Shown here: positions 36,041-45,523 of the stretch, piece after piece
Layout: each line of letters starts with the position of its first letter
Numbering within the stretch: the stretch's first letter is position 1
NCBI RefSeq assembly: GCF_030065675.1
Contig: NZ_JASJDK010000001.1
Span: 1-64,000 of the forward strand
Source of the DNA: Mastigocoleus sp. MO_188.B34
GTDB lineage: Bacteria; Cyanobacteriota; Cyanobacteriia; Cyanobacteriales; Nostocaceae
Direction: 5' to 3'
Length of the DNA stretch: 64,000 bases
Program-made: the position numbers and the translations under genes
Notes under the pieces: generated by a model
Told to the model about the DNA's origin: nothing
Seen by the model: the letters and a program-made list of their open reading frames with translations, nothing else
Databases searched by the model: none

Positions 36041-38488
36041 GTGGACAAACTCTACTGGCTTGACCGAATTCAACTGCAAGATCGCACCAAGGTTGGTGAA
36101 AAAGCATTTAAGTTAAGCACTATCAAACAGCTTGGCTATCCCGTAGTTCCGGGTTTTGTGCTTGGGGCTGAAGTAATGCAAGAATTTCTCGAATCTCTCA
36201 ACGCTTCAGGAGCTTTGATTGCTGATTTACCCCATTCTTCTTTACACTTGGATGCTGACAATTGGCGTCAGCTACAACAGGTTGCAAAGAACTTGCGCCA
36301 AGAAATTATCAATGCCACAGTTTCACCAGAATGGGTTAAAAATATTATCAGTGCTACTCAAGAATGGGAAAGCAAATATTTAGTATTTCGTCCTTCTATT
36401 GCGTTACCCTACGCAAGCAACCTGGGACTTGAAAATATATCAAGCGTGTTAGAAACTCAGTTTTGCTGCAATGAGTTTGAAGGAATTTCCTCAGCACTAA
36501 AACGGGTTTGGAGTCAGTTATTTCGTGCTAAAAGCTTATTTTACTGGCAACGAATTGGAATTGATCTACAACAAGTAAATTTTGCAGTATTAGTACAACC
36601 GATCAAAAGTGCGATCGCCAGTGGTATACTTAATTCCTACCATTGGGGATGGGAAATTGAAGCAACTTATGGGTTAGGAATTGGTATTACTCTTGGTGAC
36701 ATCCTGCCAGACTTTTATTCCATCGAAGGAGAAACGCTCAACATTCAAAGGCAACAGCTTGGGAATAAAATTTTAGCTTACCGCATTGGGGACAACCAAT
36801 CTACAGAAAACTCTCCAGCAATAGCAACTTCTTCGACCGTATTAAATAATAACTGTCTTCTCCCCTACATTTTAGAAGAAATCAAACAACAACAATATGC
36901 TTTATCACCACAATATTTACATCAATTGAATCAAATTGCTGGTCAACTAATTGATGAATTTGGCAGTAATTTTAGTTTTAACTGGACTATATTCCCAGAA
37001 ACTCCCATCGGTAGAATTTACCTTACAAAAGTAAATAACCCCTTATCTAGCATTAATAGATTGAATAAGATTAGGGGATTAGCAGCATCCACAGGTAAGG
37101 TTAAAGCCACTACATTTATCATAAATAATTCAGATCCGCGACCAGAATTATTACCCCAAGGGGTAATTTTAATTGCTCCCAATATTACTCCCGACTGGTT
37201 ACCTATTTTACGGAATGTTGCTGGTATCGTTGCAGAAAGGGGAGGTTTAACTAGCCATGCAGCGATTTTAGCTAGAGAGTTAGGGATTCCAGCAGTTGTT
37301 AATGTTCCAGAAGTTACAAGTATTTTTGAACAAGGCGAAACAATATTAATTGATGGGGATAATGGAGAAATTTATCGTTTGAGTGCAGATACGGAACAAA
37401 CACTGGATAATGGCAAAAACCATCAATTCTCGCTGAATACAAAATTAGCAAGCAACCAAAATCAGCCAGGAAATTTATCGACTGCGGTAGCTGTATCTAT
37501 GCAGCATAATTCTGTAACAAATGACCGAAACCTATTACTCCCACAAGATTTACCCAGATCTAGTTCTCCTAATTTAGAAGAATCTATTGTTGCGACTCAA
37601 CTATTAGTTAATCTCAGTCAATCCCATCTCATCGAAGAGGTAAAAAATCTTGCTATTGACGGTGTTGGATTGATCCGTTCAGAATTAATGGTGTTAAAAA
37701 TATTAGAAGGACAACACCCCCGTAATTGGTTGCGTTCTGGTCGTAGAGAGCAGTTATTGGAGTCTTGGTGTCAGGAAATTCTACAATTTGTGGGTAATTT
37801 TAATCCCAGACCAGTTTTTTATCGTTCTTTAGATTGGCGATCGCACGAATTACCATCTCTTCATCATCACTCTCAATCTTCTTCACAATCAATTTTGGGA
37901 GAAAGAGGAACCTTAAGTTACTTACAAAATCCAGAATTATTTGAATTAGAACTAGAAGCTTTAGCTAATATTCAAAAATCCGGTTATAGCAATGTCAATC
38001 TAATATTACCTTTTGTTCGTACAGTTGAGGAGTTTTCTTTTTGTCTTCACAAAGTAGAAGAAGCAGGTTTAACTCAAACGCAAAAGTTTCAATTATGGAT
38101 TATGGCAGAAGTTCCTAGTGTATTATTCCTATTACCCGAGTACATTAAAGCAGGAGTCCAGGGAATTTCAATTGGTACAAATGACCTGACACAATTACTC
38201 TTAGGGGTAGACAGAGAACAAGGACAGCTAGCAGCAATATTTGACGAACGACATCCTGTGGTGATGACTGCTATTTCTCAATTAATTCAAATGGCGAAAG
38301 AAGGGGGAATTCCTTGTTCTATTTGCGGTCAAGCACCAGCACTTTATCCCGAAGTAATTGACAAATTAGTAGAATGGGGAATTACTTCAATTTCTGTAGA
38401 GCCAGAAGCATTAAAGCGTACTCATAGCGCAATCGCTCGCGCTGAAAAGCGCCTAATTTTAGAAGCTGCTCGAACCAGAAAAAATTGA
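36041..38488 (+). CDS. Phosphoenolpyruvate synthase-like (PEP-utilising enzyme) protein
   Basis: An 815-residue protein with the three-domain layout of PEP synthase. The swivelling phosphohistidine domain is well conserved: ERGGLTSHAAILARELGIPAV with H406. The C-terminal PEP/pyruvate TIM-barrel has GVGLIRSELMV, GTNDLTQLLLGVDRE and the catalytic cysteine C762 in SICGQAPA. The N-terminal ATP-binding domain is divergent: the usual VRSSA/EDxxxxSFAGQ segment reads VFRPSIALPYASNLGLENISSVLETQ. So it may be a PEP synthase variant or a phosphotransfer enzyme of unknown substrate. The start is GTG at 36041 (VDKLYWLDRIQLQD). A heptamer repeat follows the stop. Confidence 0.8.
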   Translation: MDKLYWLDRIQLQDRTKVGEKAFKLSTIKQLGYPVVPGFVLGAEVMQEFLESLNASGALIADLPHSSLHLDADNWRQLQQVAKNLRQEIINATVSPEWVKNIISATQEWESKYLVFRPSIALPYASNLGLENISSVLETQFCCNEFEGISSALKRVWSQLFRAKSLFYWQRIGIDLQQVNFAVLVQPIKSAIASGILNSYHWGWEIEATYGLGIGITLGDILPDFYSIEGETLNIQRQQLGNKILAYRIGDNQSTENSPAIATSSTVLNNNCLLPYILEEIKQQQYALSPQYLHQLNQIAGQLIDEFGSNFSFNWTIFPETPIGRIYLTKVNNPLSSINRLNKIRGLAASTGKVKATTFIINNSDPRPELLPQGVILIAPNITPDWLPILRNVAGIVAERGGLTSHAAILARELGIPAVVNVPEVTSIFEQGETILIDGDNGEIYRLSADTEQTLDNGKNHQFSLNTKLASNQNQPGNLSTAVAVSMQHNSVTNDRNLLLPQDLPRSSSPNLEESIVATQLLVNLSQSHLIEEVKNLAIDGVGLIRSELMVLKILEGQHPRNWLRSGRREQLLESWCQEILQFVGNFNPRPVFYRSLDWRSHELPSLHHHSQSSSQSILGERGTLSYLQNPELFELELEALANIQKSGYSNVNLILPFVRTVEEFSFCLHKVEEAGLTQTQKFQLWIMAEVPSVLFLLPEYIKAGVQGISIGTNDLTQLLLGVDREQGQLAAIFDERHPVVMTAISQLIQMAKEGGIPCSICGQAPALYPEVIDKLVEWGITSISVEPEALKRTHSAIARAEKRLILEAARTRKN

Positions 38489-38513
38489 AAATATTTGATG
38501 AACAACAAACGAG

Positions 38514-38581
38514 CAATTACCAATTACCAATTACCCATTACCAATTACCAATTACCAATTACCAATTACCAATTACCCATT
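38514..38581. repeat. Heptameric short tandem repeat (AATTACC) that overlaps a gene end
   Basis: About nine copies of AATTACC/CATTACC. The array runs into the 3' end of the minus-strand DUF1361 gene and provides its stop codon (TTA at 38573-38575 on this strand). Confidence 0.9.
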
Positions 38582-39409
38582 AGAATTCATACGTTGTGAC
38601 GGAACAGATACTTGATTTTTCCCTTGGTTTGTAATCCCTAAAGTAACTCGCTTCATTATCCAGTACAAACCCCAAAGAACTATAAAGGTAATACCCATAA
38701 TTACTATTGGTTGTTTACCTAGAGTATCTGCGATTGTTTGAGTTAATAATTCATCTGGTTTGGTAATTAAATCCCAAGTATTAAAACGTAAAAATCTTCC
38801 GAGATAAATACCAACTGCACATAGGAGATGAGTAGTGATTTCCATTGCGAAAATCCATTTACTCTTACCAATTTGATGTAAGTAGTAACCAAGATTTATT
38901 AGGGATAAAACATAAGCTTCAAATCCACCTAGAATTACGACAATATAAGTGGGAATCAGAACTAAAGTTATCATCCAAACAGATTGGATTGTCCGGATGT
39001 CATCAATTAAGTGAATAATATCAGTTAATAAATAAGGTGCGTTAGGTAAAAAAGCATAGAAAACTAAAAATCCTGACCACCACTTCAAGCGGGAACCCAA
39101 TCGACCGGGAAACAATGCTAACCCAATAGCAATTAACATTGCACTTGAAAGCCATACCAGTTGAATTAGCTCTACATTACTTTGAAAACCAAGTACCTTT
39201 TGGAAAATTTTTGGGATACTCGGTAAAAAACCCAAAACCATTAAACCACTCAACCACCACAACCAAGTGTATACTTGGCGCTTGCGAAACAATATCACAC
39301 TTAAAGCCAATGGAATAAAAGCCAAAAATAAATTCCAAGTCATCCAACTCATATTGATTCGCAAAACTTGGACAACTCTGTCTGTGAGGTCAACTAGTTC
39401 TGGTTTCAT
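38573..39409 (-). CDS. DUF1361 family membrane protein
   Basis: A 278-residue polytopic protein with about seven hydrophobic segments. The diagnostic motif of DUF1361 is FLPNAPYLLTDIIHL (around residue 120), followed by a long hydrophobic stretch (SVWMITLVLIPTYIVVILGGFEAYVLSL). The function is unknown; members occur widely in bacteria and have no catalytic signature. The last codons (RMNSNG, stop) are supplied by a heptamer repeat array, so the C-terminus has probably been altered by repeat growth. Single gene, convergent with the PEP-synthase-like gene. Confidence 0.8.
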   Translation of the reverse strand: MKPELVDLTDRVVQVLRINMSWMTWNLFLAFIPLALSVILFRKRQVYTWLWWLSGLMVLGFLPSIPKIFQKVLGFQSNVELIQLVWLSSAMLIAIGLALFPGRLGSRLKWWSGFLVFYAFLPNAPYLLTDIIHLIDDIRTIQSVWMITLVLIPTYIVVILGGFEAYVLSLINLGYYLHQIGKSKWIFAMEITTHLLCAVGIYLGRFLRFNTWDLITKPDELLTQTIADTLGKQPIVIMGITFIVLWGLYWIMKRVTLGITNQGKNQVSVPSQRMNSNG

Positions 39410-39707
39410 AGGTGCTTCAACTGAAGACGTGTAAACTAATACGATTTGCTTTCTTCTAAACTAGCTAATTAATCAAAAAAATGCACACTCTTGTTTTGCT
39501 TTATACAAATAGCTTGTTTGTATCGGTTAAGAACAAAAAATTGCCTATTAAATTATCTTATCTTTTCCCTACCTTTTTAAAATATGATGAACGCAAGCAT
39601 TTTTTATACAGCAATAAACAACATAGTTAGGTAATAATTAATCTACTCACTTGTAGATGTGATAGATGCGTTGTTTTGTGGAGAAATAAATATCGGTTAA
39701 AAATTAT

Positions 39708-41231
39708 ATGAGTCAATATATGAATTTTAAATTTAATGCCCATAATATTTATTTGTTTGCTTATTATCTGAGTAATAGAAATGATGCTTTGGGTGAATAT
39801 GAACCAGATTGGTTATGGAATAAATGTGATGAGATAACTGCTAAAATAGTAAAAACTGAATTTCATTTCAATATTAAGCAATATCTTGACTTAGAAAACC
39901 AAGCAGAAGAACAATGGGCTAATTTAAATAAACATTTCCCTGAAACTGATGATTATCACCCAATGTACGTACAGCCAAATAAATTTCTGATCGATAAAAC
40001 TGGCGAAAAAATTGATTGTAATAATAAAACTTCTATTATTTATCCAGTAAGACTTTACGATAGTTATGGGTTAGGAATAAAACTAATTATACCTAAAAAA
40101 GAGAATAGTAATTATCTGAGTGGCAAAGATATTGGATTACTCAACCCAGATAACTGTCTGATGCTAGACGTAAATAAAGAGAACAAATATTTTCTCGGTC
40201 AAACTTTATTGATTACAATTAATTTAGAAAGTATATATAAATTAAAGTATAAATATAATCCAGAAAAGCTTCGAAGAATTGCTGATAGATATATTGATTC
40301 ATTATTACCTGAAGATTTTAGAAGACCTCCATTTAATCGTTCTGGATTTCTATTTGGTTCTCCCATATTTCAGTACGGTATTATTAGGGCACCAAAAAGT
40401 TATAATCACATCATAGTTTGGTTTATTTTTAATGATGTAGCTGAAATTAAAATAGAAAAAAATTACCAACAGTTATTAGACTTATTTTTCTTTCGTTCTA
40501 AAGTGGTTAACGCTTATAAACAAATCAAAAGATTTGAGCAGGAATCAAAAAATATCTCCAAGACTATACACTCTCAAATTAAAATCACCCAAAATTATGA
40601 TAATAAGCCTGAAGTTTTAGAGAAGGAAGAAAATATCGAATTGGATTTAGATAAATTACAAGATTTATTGATTTTACTACCACGTTTCTCTGTTGAGTAT
40701 GCAAAAAATTTACGCTTGGTAAAAGAATTTCAAAATGTAATTGTTGAAAATACTAGAAACTATGAGGATAAAATTTATGAGATGAGAAGTAATTTCCTAA
40801 ACGAAGATTTTTCATTCTTAGACCTGTTTATCTATAGAACTTGTTATCCTTGTCAGGAAAGAATTAAAGGTACTGTTAATTTTTTTCAGCTTGATATTAA
40901 TCTAATAAATAATGCGATAGACTCAATCAGAGGTCAAGTTGAAGTTGAACAAGCACATAGAGAACGCCAGTTACAAAATACAGTCACAAGTGTAGGTCTT
41001 GGTATTGCTGTTGCAGGAAATTTTGCATCTAGTTATGAAGCTGGTTCTATTGCAGAAAATAAAGATGGCAAGAATCCTGAATTTCTTAATTTATCTTTTA
41101 ACATACATCACTTCTTACTTTCATTTTGCATAAGTATTCTTTTTGGTTTAATTATTTGGCAAGGATTTTCAAGATTTTTTAGTTGGCGTTACAAGAAAAA
41201 ACAGCTGATCAGAAACAAAGATTTAAATTAA
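39708..41231 (+). CDS. Unrecognised membrane-anchored protein
   Basis: 507 residues, AT-rich relative to neighbours. The N-terminal ~290 residues are a soluble domain (MSQYMNFKFNAHNIYLFAYY; a beta-rich middle with YPVRLYDSYGLGIKLIIP and RSGFLFGSPIFQYGI). About 270-420 form coiled coil, and a transmembrane segment near the C-terminus (HHFLLSFCISILFGLIIWQ) is followed by a basic cytosolic tail. A weaker hydrophobic stretch (SVGLGIAVAGNFASS) precedes it. I recognise no family. The gene is followed after 40 bp by a second membrane-protein gene with an internal stop, which suggests a two-gene unit. Start ATG at 39708; no clear ribosome-binding site. Confidence 0.6.
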   Translation: MSQYMNFKFNAHNIYLFAYYLSNRNDALGEYEPDWLWNKCDEITAKIVKTEFHFNIKQYLDLENQAEEQWANLNKHFPETDDYHPMYVQPNKFLIDKTGEKIDCNNKTSIIYPVRLYDSYGLGIKLIIPKKENSNYLSGKDIGLLNPDNCLMLDVNKENKYFLGQTLLITINLESIYKLKYKYNPEKLRRIADRYIDSLLPEDFRRPPFNRSGFLFGSPIFQYGIIRAPKSYNHIIVWFIFNDVAEIKIEKNYQQLLDLFFFRSKVVNAYKQIKRFEQESKNISKTIHSQIKITQNYDNKPEVLEKEENIELDLDKLQDLLILLPRFSVEYAKNLRLVKEFQNVIVENTRNYEDKIYEMRSNFLNEDFSFLDLFIYRTCYPCQERIKGTVNFFQLDINLINNAIDSIRGQVEVEQAHRERQLQNTVTSVGLGIAVAGNFASSYEAGSIAENKDGKNPEFLNLSFNIHHFLLSFCISILFGLIIWQGFSRFFSWRYKKKQLIRNKDLN

Positions 41232-41271
41232 ATTTGTCGAAGTCAATAGAGAACTGGAAAAAGTAAATTCT

Positions 41272-41865
41272 ATGGCTTCTCCACAAGCACGAGGTTTAAA
41301 CAGGTTTAATAATCCCTCAAGTAATAGTCTTGAAGAAATTAAAACTCAAGTTAATAACCTTAAAGCAAATGTTAATAATTAATTGCTTGCTATTAATAAG
41401 CAAGAACAAGATAATGAATTAATCAATAATTCGGAAGTAGATAATACAGCGACAGATATAAAAGAAAGTAGCTTGACAAGATTTACTAACTGGTTCTTTA
41501 AATCTCCTGTTTTCTTTATATCCTTTGCTGTTTCAATGGGTGCTTTAGGGAGTCCTGTCAGTGTAATTGTACGTGCTAATAAATTTATCGATCAGTCAAA
41601 GGAAAAGCATACAGACTTATTTCTAACGGGATTTTTCCGTCCTATTGTCGGTATGTCATTTGCTATTTTCACAGTAGCATTGATTGAATCTGGGATATTT
41701 TCTGGTATTTTTAGGGCTAGTAAAACTGAAAACCGTGCTGTTTATCTTTATATGGCTATAGCTTTTGTCACCGGATTTAGTGAAAGATTAGTGGAAGATG
41801 TAGTTTTACGTACAGAAGATACTTTAACAGGTTTTTCTTCACGTTCAAATAAATCAGATCGGTAA
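41272..41865 (+). pseudogene. Membrane protein gene with in-frame stop, partner of the preceding gene
   Basis: The frame from ATG 41272 reads MASPQARGLNRFNN and SLEEIKTQVNNLKANVNN, stops at TAA 41380-41382, then continues in the same frame as LLAINKQEQDNELINNSEVDN and two hydrophobic segments (FFISFAVSMGALGSPVSVIV; MSFAIFTVALIESGIFSGIF) plus a third (YLYMAIAFVTGFSERLVEDV). The coiled-coil style continues on both sides of the stop, so I read it as one gene broken by a nonsense change. The downstream piece alone (41383-41865, TTG start) is 160 residues. The frame is also open upstream of 41272 (ELEKVNS), so the N-terminus may be truncated. Family unknown. Confidence 0.5.
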
Positions 41866-41904
41866 TTATTAATCAAACAAAATTCAATTACTAAAATTCA
41901 ATTA

Positions 41905-43176
41905 CTAACGTAATAAAACACGACTACGTGGACCAATAAGTTTTTTTCTTATAGTTACTTCTCTTTCCTTTGACAAACTTTCAACTTTCGGATTGAGTTT
42001 CCCAGGATTACCACTGCTAAATTCAATGTCGGGTATGGTCGAAGGTAATAAGCTATCAAAAGAATTAATATTATTGTTAGCAGTATTAATAGGAGAAGGT
42101 GGAATTATTTGATTTTCAATTCCAGTAGGATTTGAATTGTTGTTTGTCAAATTTCCATTAGTTAACGAATTTCCGCTAGCACCAGGACTAGCACTAGTAT
42201 TTGAACTTCCATTAGTTGTAGAACTTCCACTAGTATTGGAATTGGAACTGGAACCACCACTAGTTGTAGAACCTCCACCAGTATTGGAATTAGAACTGGA
42301 ACCACTACTAGTCGTAGAACTTCCACCATTTGTAGAATTCCCACTAGTTGTAGAACTTCCACCAGTATTGGAGTTGGAACTGGAACCACCACCAGTCGTA
42401 GAACTTCCACTAGTATTGGAACTGGAACTGGAACTGGAACTGGAACCACCACTAGTCGTAGAACTTCCACCACTTGTAGAATTCCCACCAGTTGTTGTTA
42501 TGGGAATAGCATCAGCAGGTACCTCCACATACAACTTCACCAGAGGAGAGTTATTCATTTCCAATGAAGTTACGGTTGGTTTTCCAGGAATATCGGATTT
42601 GAAATCAAATACTGTTGGACTCTCACCACCATTGGGGTCGCTGTATCTTGGTCCTTGTCCTGTGACTTTAAAAGTTCCTTCGTACTGCTTTCCAGTTTTT
42701 GGGTCGGTGACAATACCTTTATAAAAACCTGCTTTTATTCCAAACTCATCTTGAACAACTGCTTGAAATTTAGTTCCATCTATTTTTCCTTGATATTTAT
42801 AATCTTGTAATTCACCACCGGAAAGTACAGGTGAAGCGATCACACCATTTTTAGAAATAACCGGAATACCTTTAAAGTCAACATAATATTGAAGACTTCC
42901 ATCGTTACCAGTTCTCATTTTCACGTAATCAGAACTGTAAACTGCTTTCCCATGACGGAAGTAAGTACCGTTAGAATCGGTATCTATCTCAGTAATAGCT
43001 CTGTTAAAGTTTGGATTAAATGCAGGAAGCTCGAGAGTTCCAGATAATGTACCAGTGCTTTGGATAGTAAATGGGGTTACTTGCGCTGACACAATTGATG
43101 AATTTAGCCCTAAAAATAAGCTAGTTAGACCAGTACCGAATAAAATGGTGCGAGTAAGCGCTGATGTTTTTTGCAT
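41905..43176 (-). CDS. Exported protein with Ser/Gly/Thr/Asn-rich repeat tail
   Basis: 423 residues with a signal peptide (MQKTSALTRTILFGTGLTSLFLGLNSSIVSAQ). Residues ~35-220 form a globular region (GTLSGTLELPAFNP; DYKYQGKIDGTKFQAVVQDE; GFYKGIVTDPKTGKQYEGTFKVTGQGPRYSDPNGG). Residues ~225-330 are a low-complexity tail of SSTTSGGSSSNSNTGG-type repeats. No lipobox or LPxTG-like anchor. Function unknown; a flexible cell-surface stalk or matrix protein is a reasonable guess. The repeats keep opposite-strand frames open, producing a spurious 195-codon ORF (42137-42724). Confidence 0.65.
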   Translation of the reverse strand: MQKTSALTRTILFGTGLTSLFLGLNSSIVSAQVTPFTIQSTGTLSGTLELPAFNPNFNRAITEIDTDSNGTYFRHGKAVYSSDYVKMRTGNDGSLQYYVDFKGIPVISKNGVIASPVLSGGELQDYKYQGKIDGTKFQAVVQDEFGIKAGFYKGIVTDPKTGKQYEGTFKVTGQGPRYSDPNGGESPTVFDFKSDIPGKPTVTSLEMNNSPLVKLYVEVPADAIPITTTGGNSTSGGSSTTSGGSSSSSSSSSNTSGSSTTGGGSSSNSNTGGSSTTSGNSTNGGSSTTSSGSSSNSNTGGGSTTSGGSSSNSNTSGSSTTNGSSNTSASPGASGNSLTNGNLTNNNSNPTGIENQIIPPSPINTANNNINSFDSLLPSTIPDIEFSSGNPGKLNPKVESLSKEREVTIRKKLIGPRSRVLLR

Positions 43177-43180
43177 TTTT

Positions 43181-43200
43181 GGTAATGGGTAATGGGTAAT
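43181..43200. repeat. Short tandem repeat GGTAATG
   Basis: Three copies of GGTAATG just upstream of the low-complexity exported protein gene and next to the family B element. Confidence 0.6.
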
Positions 43201-43201
43201 A

Positions 43202-43299
43202 AATACAGTTAGATAAGCCTAAATTTCTTTGTAGAGACGCGACATGTCGCGTCTTTACAGTGTTATTTGTTTAAAAAAATTCTTAACTGAAATGTAATG
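43202..43299. repeat. MITE-like element, family B, short form in opposite orientation
   Basis: Left end AATACAGTTAGATAAG (43202-43217) and right end CTTAACTGAAATGTAATG (43282-43299) match the ends of the 29159-29283 element in the other orientation. The central dyad GTAGAGACGCGACA (43231-43244) and TGTCGCGTCTTTAC (43245-43258) abut directly, without the 26-bp insert. The shared interior (AAGCCTAAATTTCTT; TTTGTTTAAAAAAATTC) supports common origin. Confidence 0.8.
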
Positions 43300-43344
43300 A
43301 GTAATAAGTGATAAGTAATGAGTGGTTTTTAACTGATAACTGTT

Positions 43345-45360
43345 CTAGAACTGATATGTCGCTCTGAGTGCACCAACCACTAGAGGGTCGTTACTTTTGT
43401 TATGGTCGGGATTAAAAACTACAAAAAATCCGGGAGTTAAAGAAAGATTTTGGTTAACTTGGGCGCGATAAAAAAGCTCTACGTGAAGTGATGTATCTTT
43501 GCGTCCACCAACCGTACCACCATCAGAAAAATTCGGAAAATTAAAACCATCGGGTAAAGAACTGGAAGTGATTTTTGGTGGTTGTCCAACGATCGCACCA
43601 CCTAAATTACCAGTTTTCCCCAAGTTAGGTAAAGCTGCAAAAATAGCCCAATTGCTTGTTTGTACATTACCAGAAATATTTTGCGGATCTGAATAAGTCC
43701 AACCACCCCAACCTCCCACCTCCAAGTTTGGATTTATTCGCCATGCTACCGTCGCACCTACTGCTTGAGTATCAAACTCTGTTACAGGTGCAAAAGGGGA
43801 AACTAACTGAGCGTCTCCAATTCCCGTACCTAACAGAGAATCGGGGGAATGGGAGTAAAGATAATGTATTCCAACATTTAAATGGTCCGTAGGAGCCAAA
43901 CTTAATTGAGCTCCAGCACTATGTCTACCATTAAATAAACCACCACCATTAGCGCTGGGGAAAGATGCAACTTCAGTATTGTAAATACCTTGCAAACTCA
44001 CGCGATCGCTAATTTGTAAATCAAAACCAACTCCACTTCTACCATTACCAATGGTCAAAATTGGGTTGCGTTGACCAAATAAAGAAATAGCTCCTTCTCC
44101 AGAACCTTCCAAAGGATTAATTCCCCTAAATGTAGAAATAGAATTAACTCCTGCAGTTCCAATAACAAACCCTAGATTTTCTGATACCGCAAAGCGATAA
44201 GATAATTCGTTTAAGACTACATCATTATCAGTATCAGATTCATAACCCAAACGTCCCATATTATTAAATACGATAGGCGCTGAGGAACCTAAATTACCTG
44301 TAGATAAACCAGTCAGCAGTAAATCCTTACCAGTAAATGAAGTGGCTAAAGTTAGTTGTACGCTATTGTTAAAACTCAGACTGCTTTTTGCTTGACGCTC
44401 TGTTTCTCCATCCCGAGGAAATAAATCTACTTCTGGATTATTGTTACCCTGTAAACTAAGAATTGCCTGTCCAAATAGCTTTGTGGTGGGAGAAAAATTC
44501 TTTTCTTCTGAGCGTGTAACTTTTTCTTCAAGATATTCTATTCGTTTTTTTAGGTTTTGTAATTCTTGTTGAAAATCTGTTTTTAGTCTTTGTAGCGAAC
44601 GTAAATCTTCTTCTGTAACAGCTTCACTGGTATTGTCAGCTATTAACTCATTAATTTTTTCCGTACAACTTGCTAAGTCAGCAGCAAATTCATAGCGATT
44701 TATCGCACGATTTCCAGCATACGTCCCATCTTTATACCCTGAGATACAACCATAACGCTCTATTAAAGACTTCAAAGCACCAAAAGCCCAATCATGAGGT
44801 TGTACATCATCTAGCTGTGATACTGATGTAAGTTTGGAAATTAGGAATTTTGGGTTTTCTGTTTTAAGTGCTGAATGTTCGTTTTTAGTTCTTATGTTTT
44901 GACTTTTGACTTCTGATATCCGTTCAAAATCTGATATTTCTGGAATTTTCTTTTGAATTTCAACTTTTCTTGAAGAGAAAGAGTTAGAAACAGAGAACTC
45001 ATCACTATTAGTTCTTAATTTCGACTCTTGAACCCCACTTACTGGAGGTGTGCTATGTAGTAAATTTTGTTCTGGAGTAATGATTTGAGGAAAATTTAGA
45101 AAATTTACCTCCTCTTCAATTTTCAAGGTGACATTGGAACCACTCATATCTGGCTCGAGTGTTTCCGGAGGAGCTATTTGAGAAGATTGAATCTCTGGTT
45201 TTTCTTGCTCTTGTTTTACTTCTTTATGTTCTAATTGTTGATTTTGCTGTTCTGATACTTCCTCAAAAGAAGCTTCTACTTGTGGTGAATATGATAATTC
45301 CTTAGCTGATGAGATCCCTGTTGTTAACACGCTCGCCATCAACAAACCAATATTACTCAT
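43345..45360 (-). CDS. SLH-domain iron-uptake/outer-membrane porin (OprB-type)
   Basis: 671 residues. A short N-terminal signal-like segment is followed by a ~150-residue low-complexity linker, an SLH domain (residues ~175-240: SQLDDVQPHDWAFGALKSLIERYGCISGYKDGTYAGNRAINRYEFAADL), a coiled coil (LRSLQRLKTDFQQELQNLKKRIEYLEEKV) and an OprB-like beta-barrel ending in LRATYQF, the terminal aromatic typical of outer-membrane proteins. Cyanobacterial SLH porins of this kind (SomA/SomB) anchor the outer membrane and pass small solutes and iron. The long acidic linker before the SLH domain is unusual. Confidence 0.88.
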   Translation of the reverse strand: MSNIGLLMASVLTTGISSAKELSYSPQVEASFEEVSEQQNQQLEHKEVKQEQEKPEIQSSQIAPPETLEPDMSGSNVTLKIEEEVNFLNFPQIITPEQNLLHSTPPVSGVQESKLRTNSDEFSVSNSFSSRKVEIQKKIPEISDFERISEVKSQNIRTKNEHSALKTENPKFLISKLTSVSQLDDVQPHDWAFGALKSLIERYGCISGYKDGTYAGNRAINRYEFAADLASCTEKINELIADNTSEAVTEEDLRSLQRLKTDFQQELQNLKKRIEYLEEKVTRSEEKNFSPTTKLFGQAILSLQGNNNPEVDLFPRDGETERQAKSSLSFNNSVQLTLATSFTGKDLLLTGLSTGNLGSSAPIVFNNMGRLGYESDTDNDVVLNELSYRFAVSENLGFVIGTAGVNSISTFRGINPLEGSGEGAISLFGQRNPILTIGNGRSGVGFDLQISDRVSLQGIYNTEVASFPSANGGGLFNGRHSAGAQLSLAPTDHLNVGIHYLYSHSPDSLLGTGIGDAQLVSPFAPVTEFDTQAVGATVAWRINPNLEVGGWGGWTYSDPQNISGNVQTSNWAIFAALPNLGKTGNLGGAIVGQPPKITSSSLPDGFNFPNFSDGGTVGGRKDTSLHVELFYRAQVNQNLSLTPGFFVVFNPDHNKSNDPLVVGALRATYQF

Positions 45361-45523
45361 TAATTGTATTTCAATTTACTAACATCCACTATTTCCTGTG
45401 ACAGATAAAATTAGTATTCATCAGGAAAATATTCGACAAAAATGTTGCAAATGATACTATTGATTCTATTAACCTATGACGAGAGTATTAATACTGAAAA
45501 AACTTAAAGAATTATCCAAGAAA

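Noticed and set aside
42137-42724. 195-codon plus-strand open frame rich in LVVELPPVLELELEP
   Set aside because: It is the antisense reading of the Ser/Gly repeats of the exported protein gene and has no ribosome-binding site or domain.
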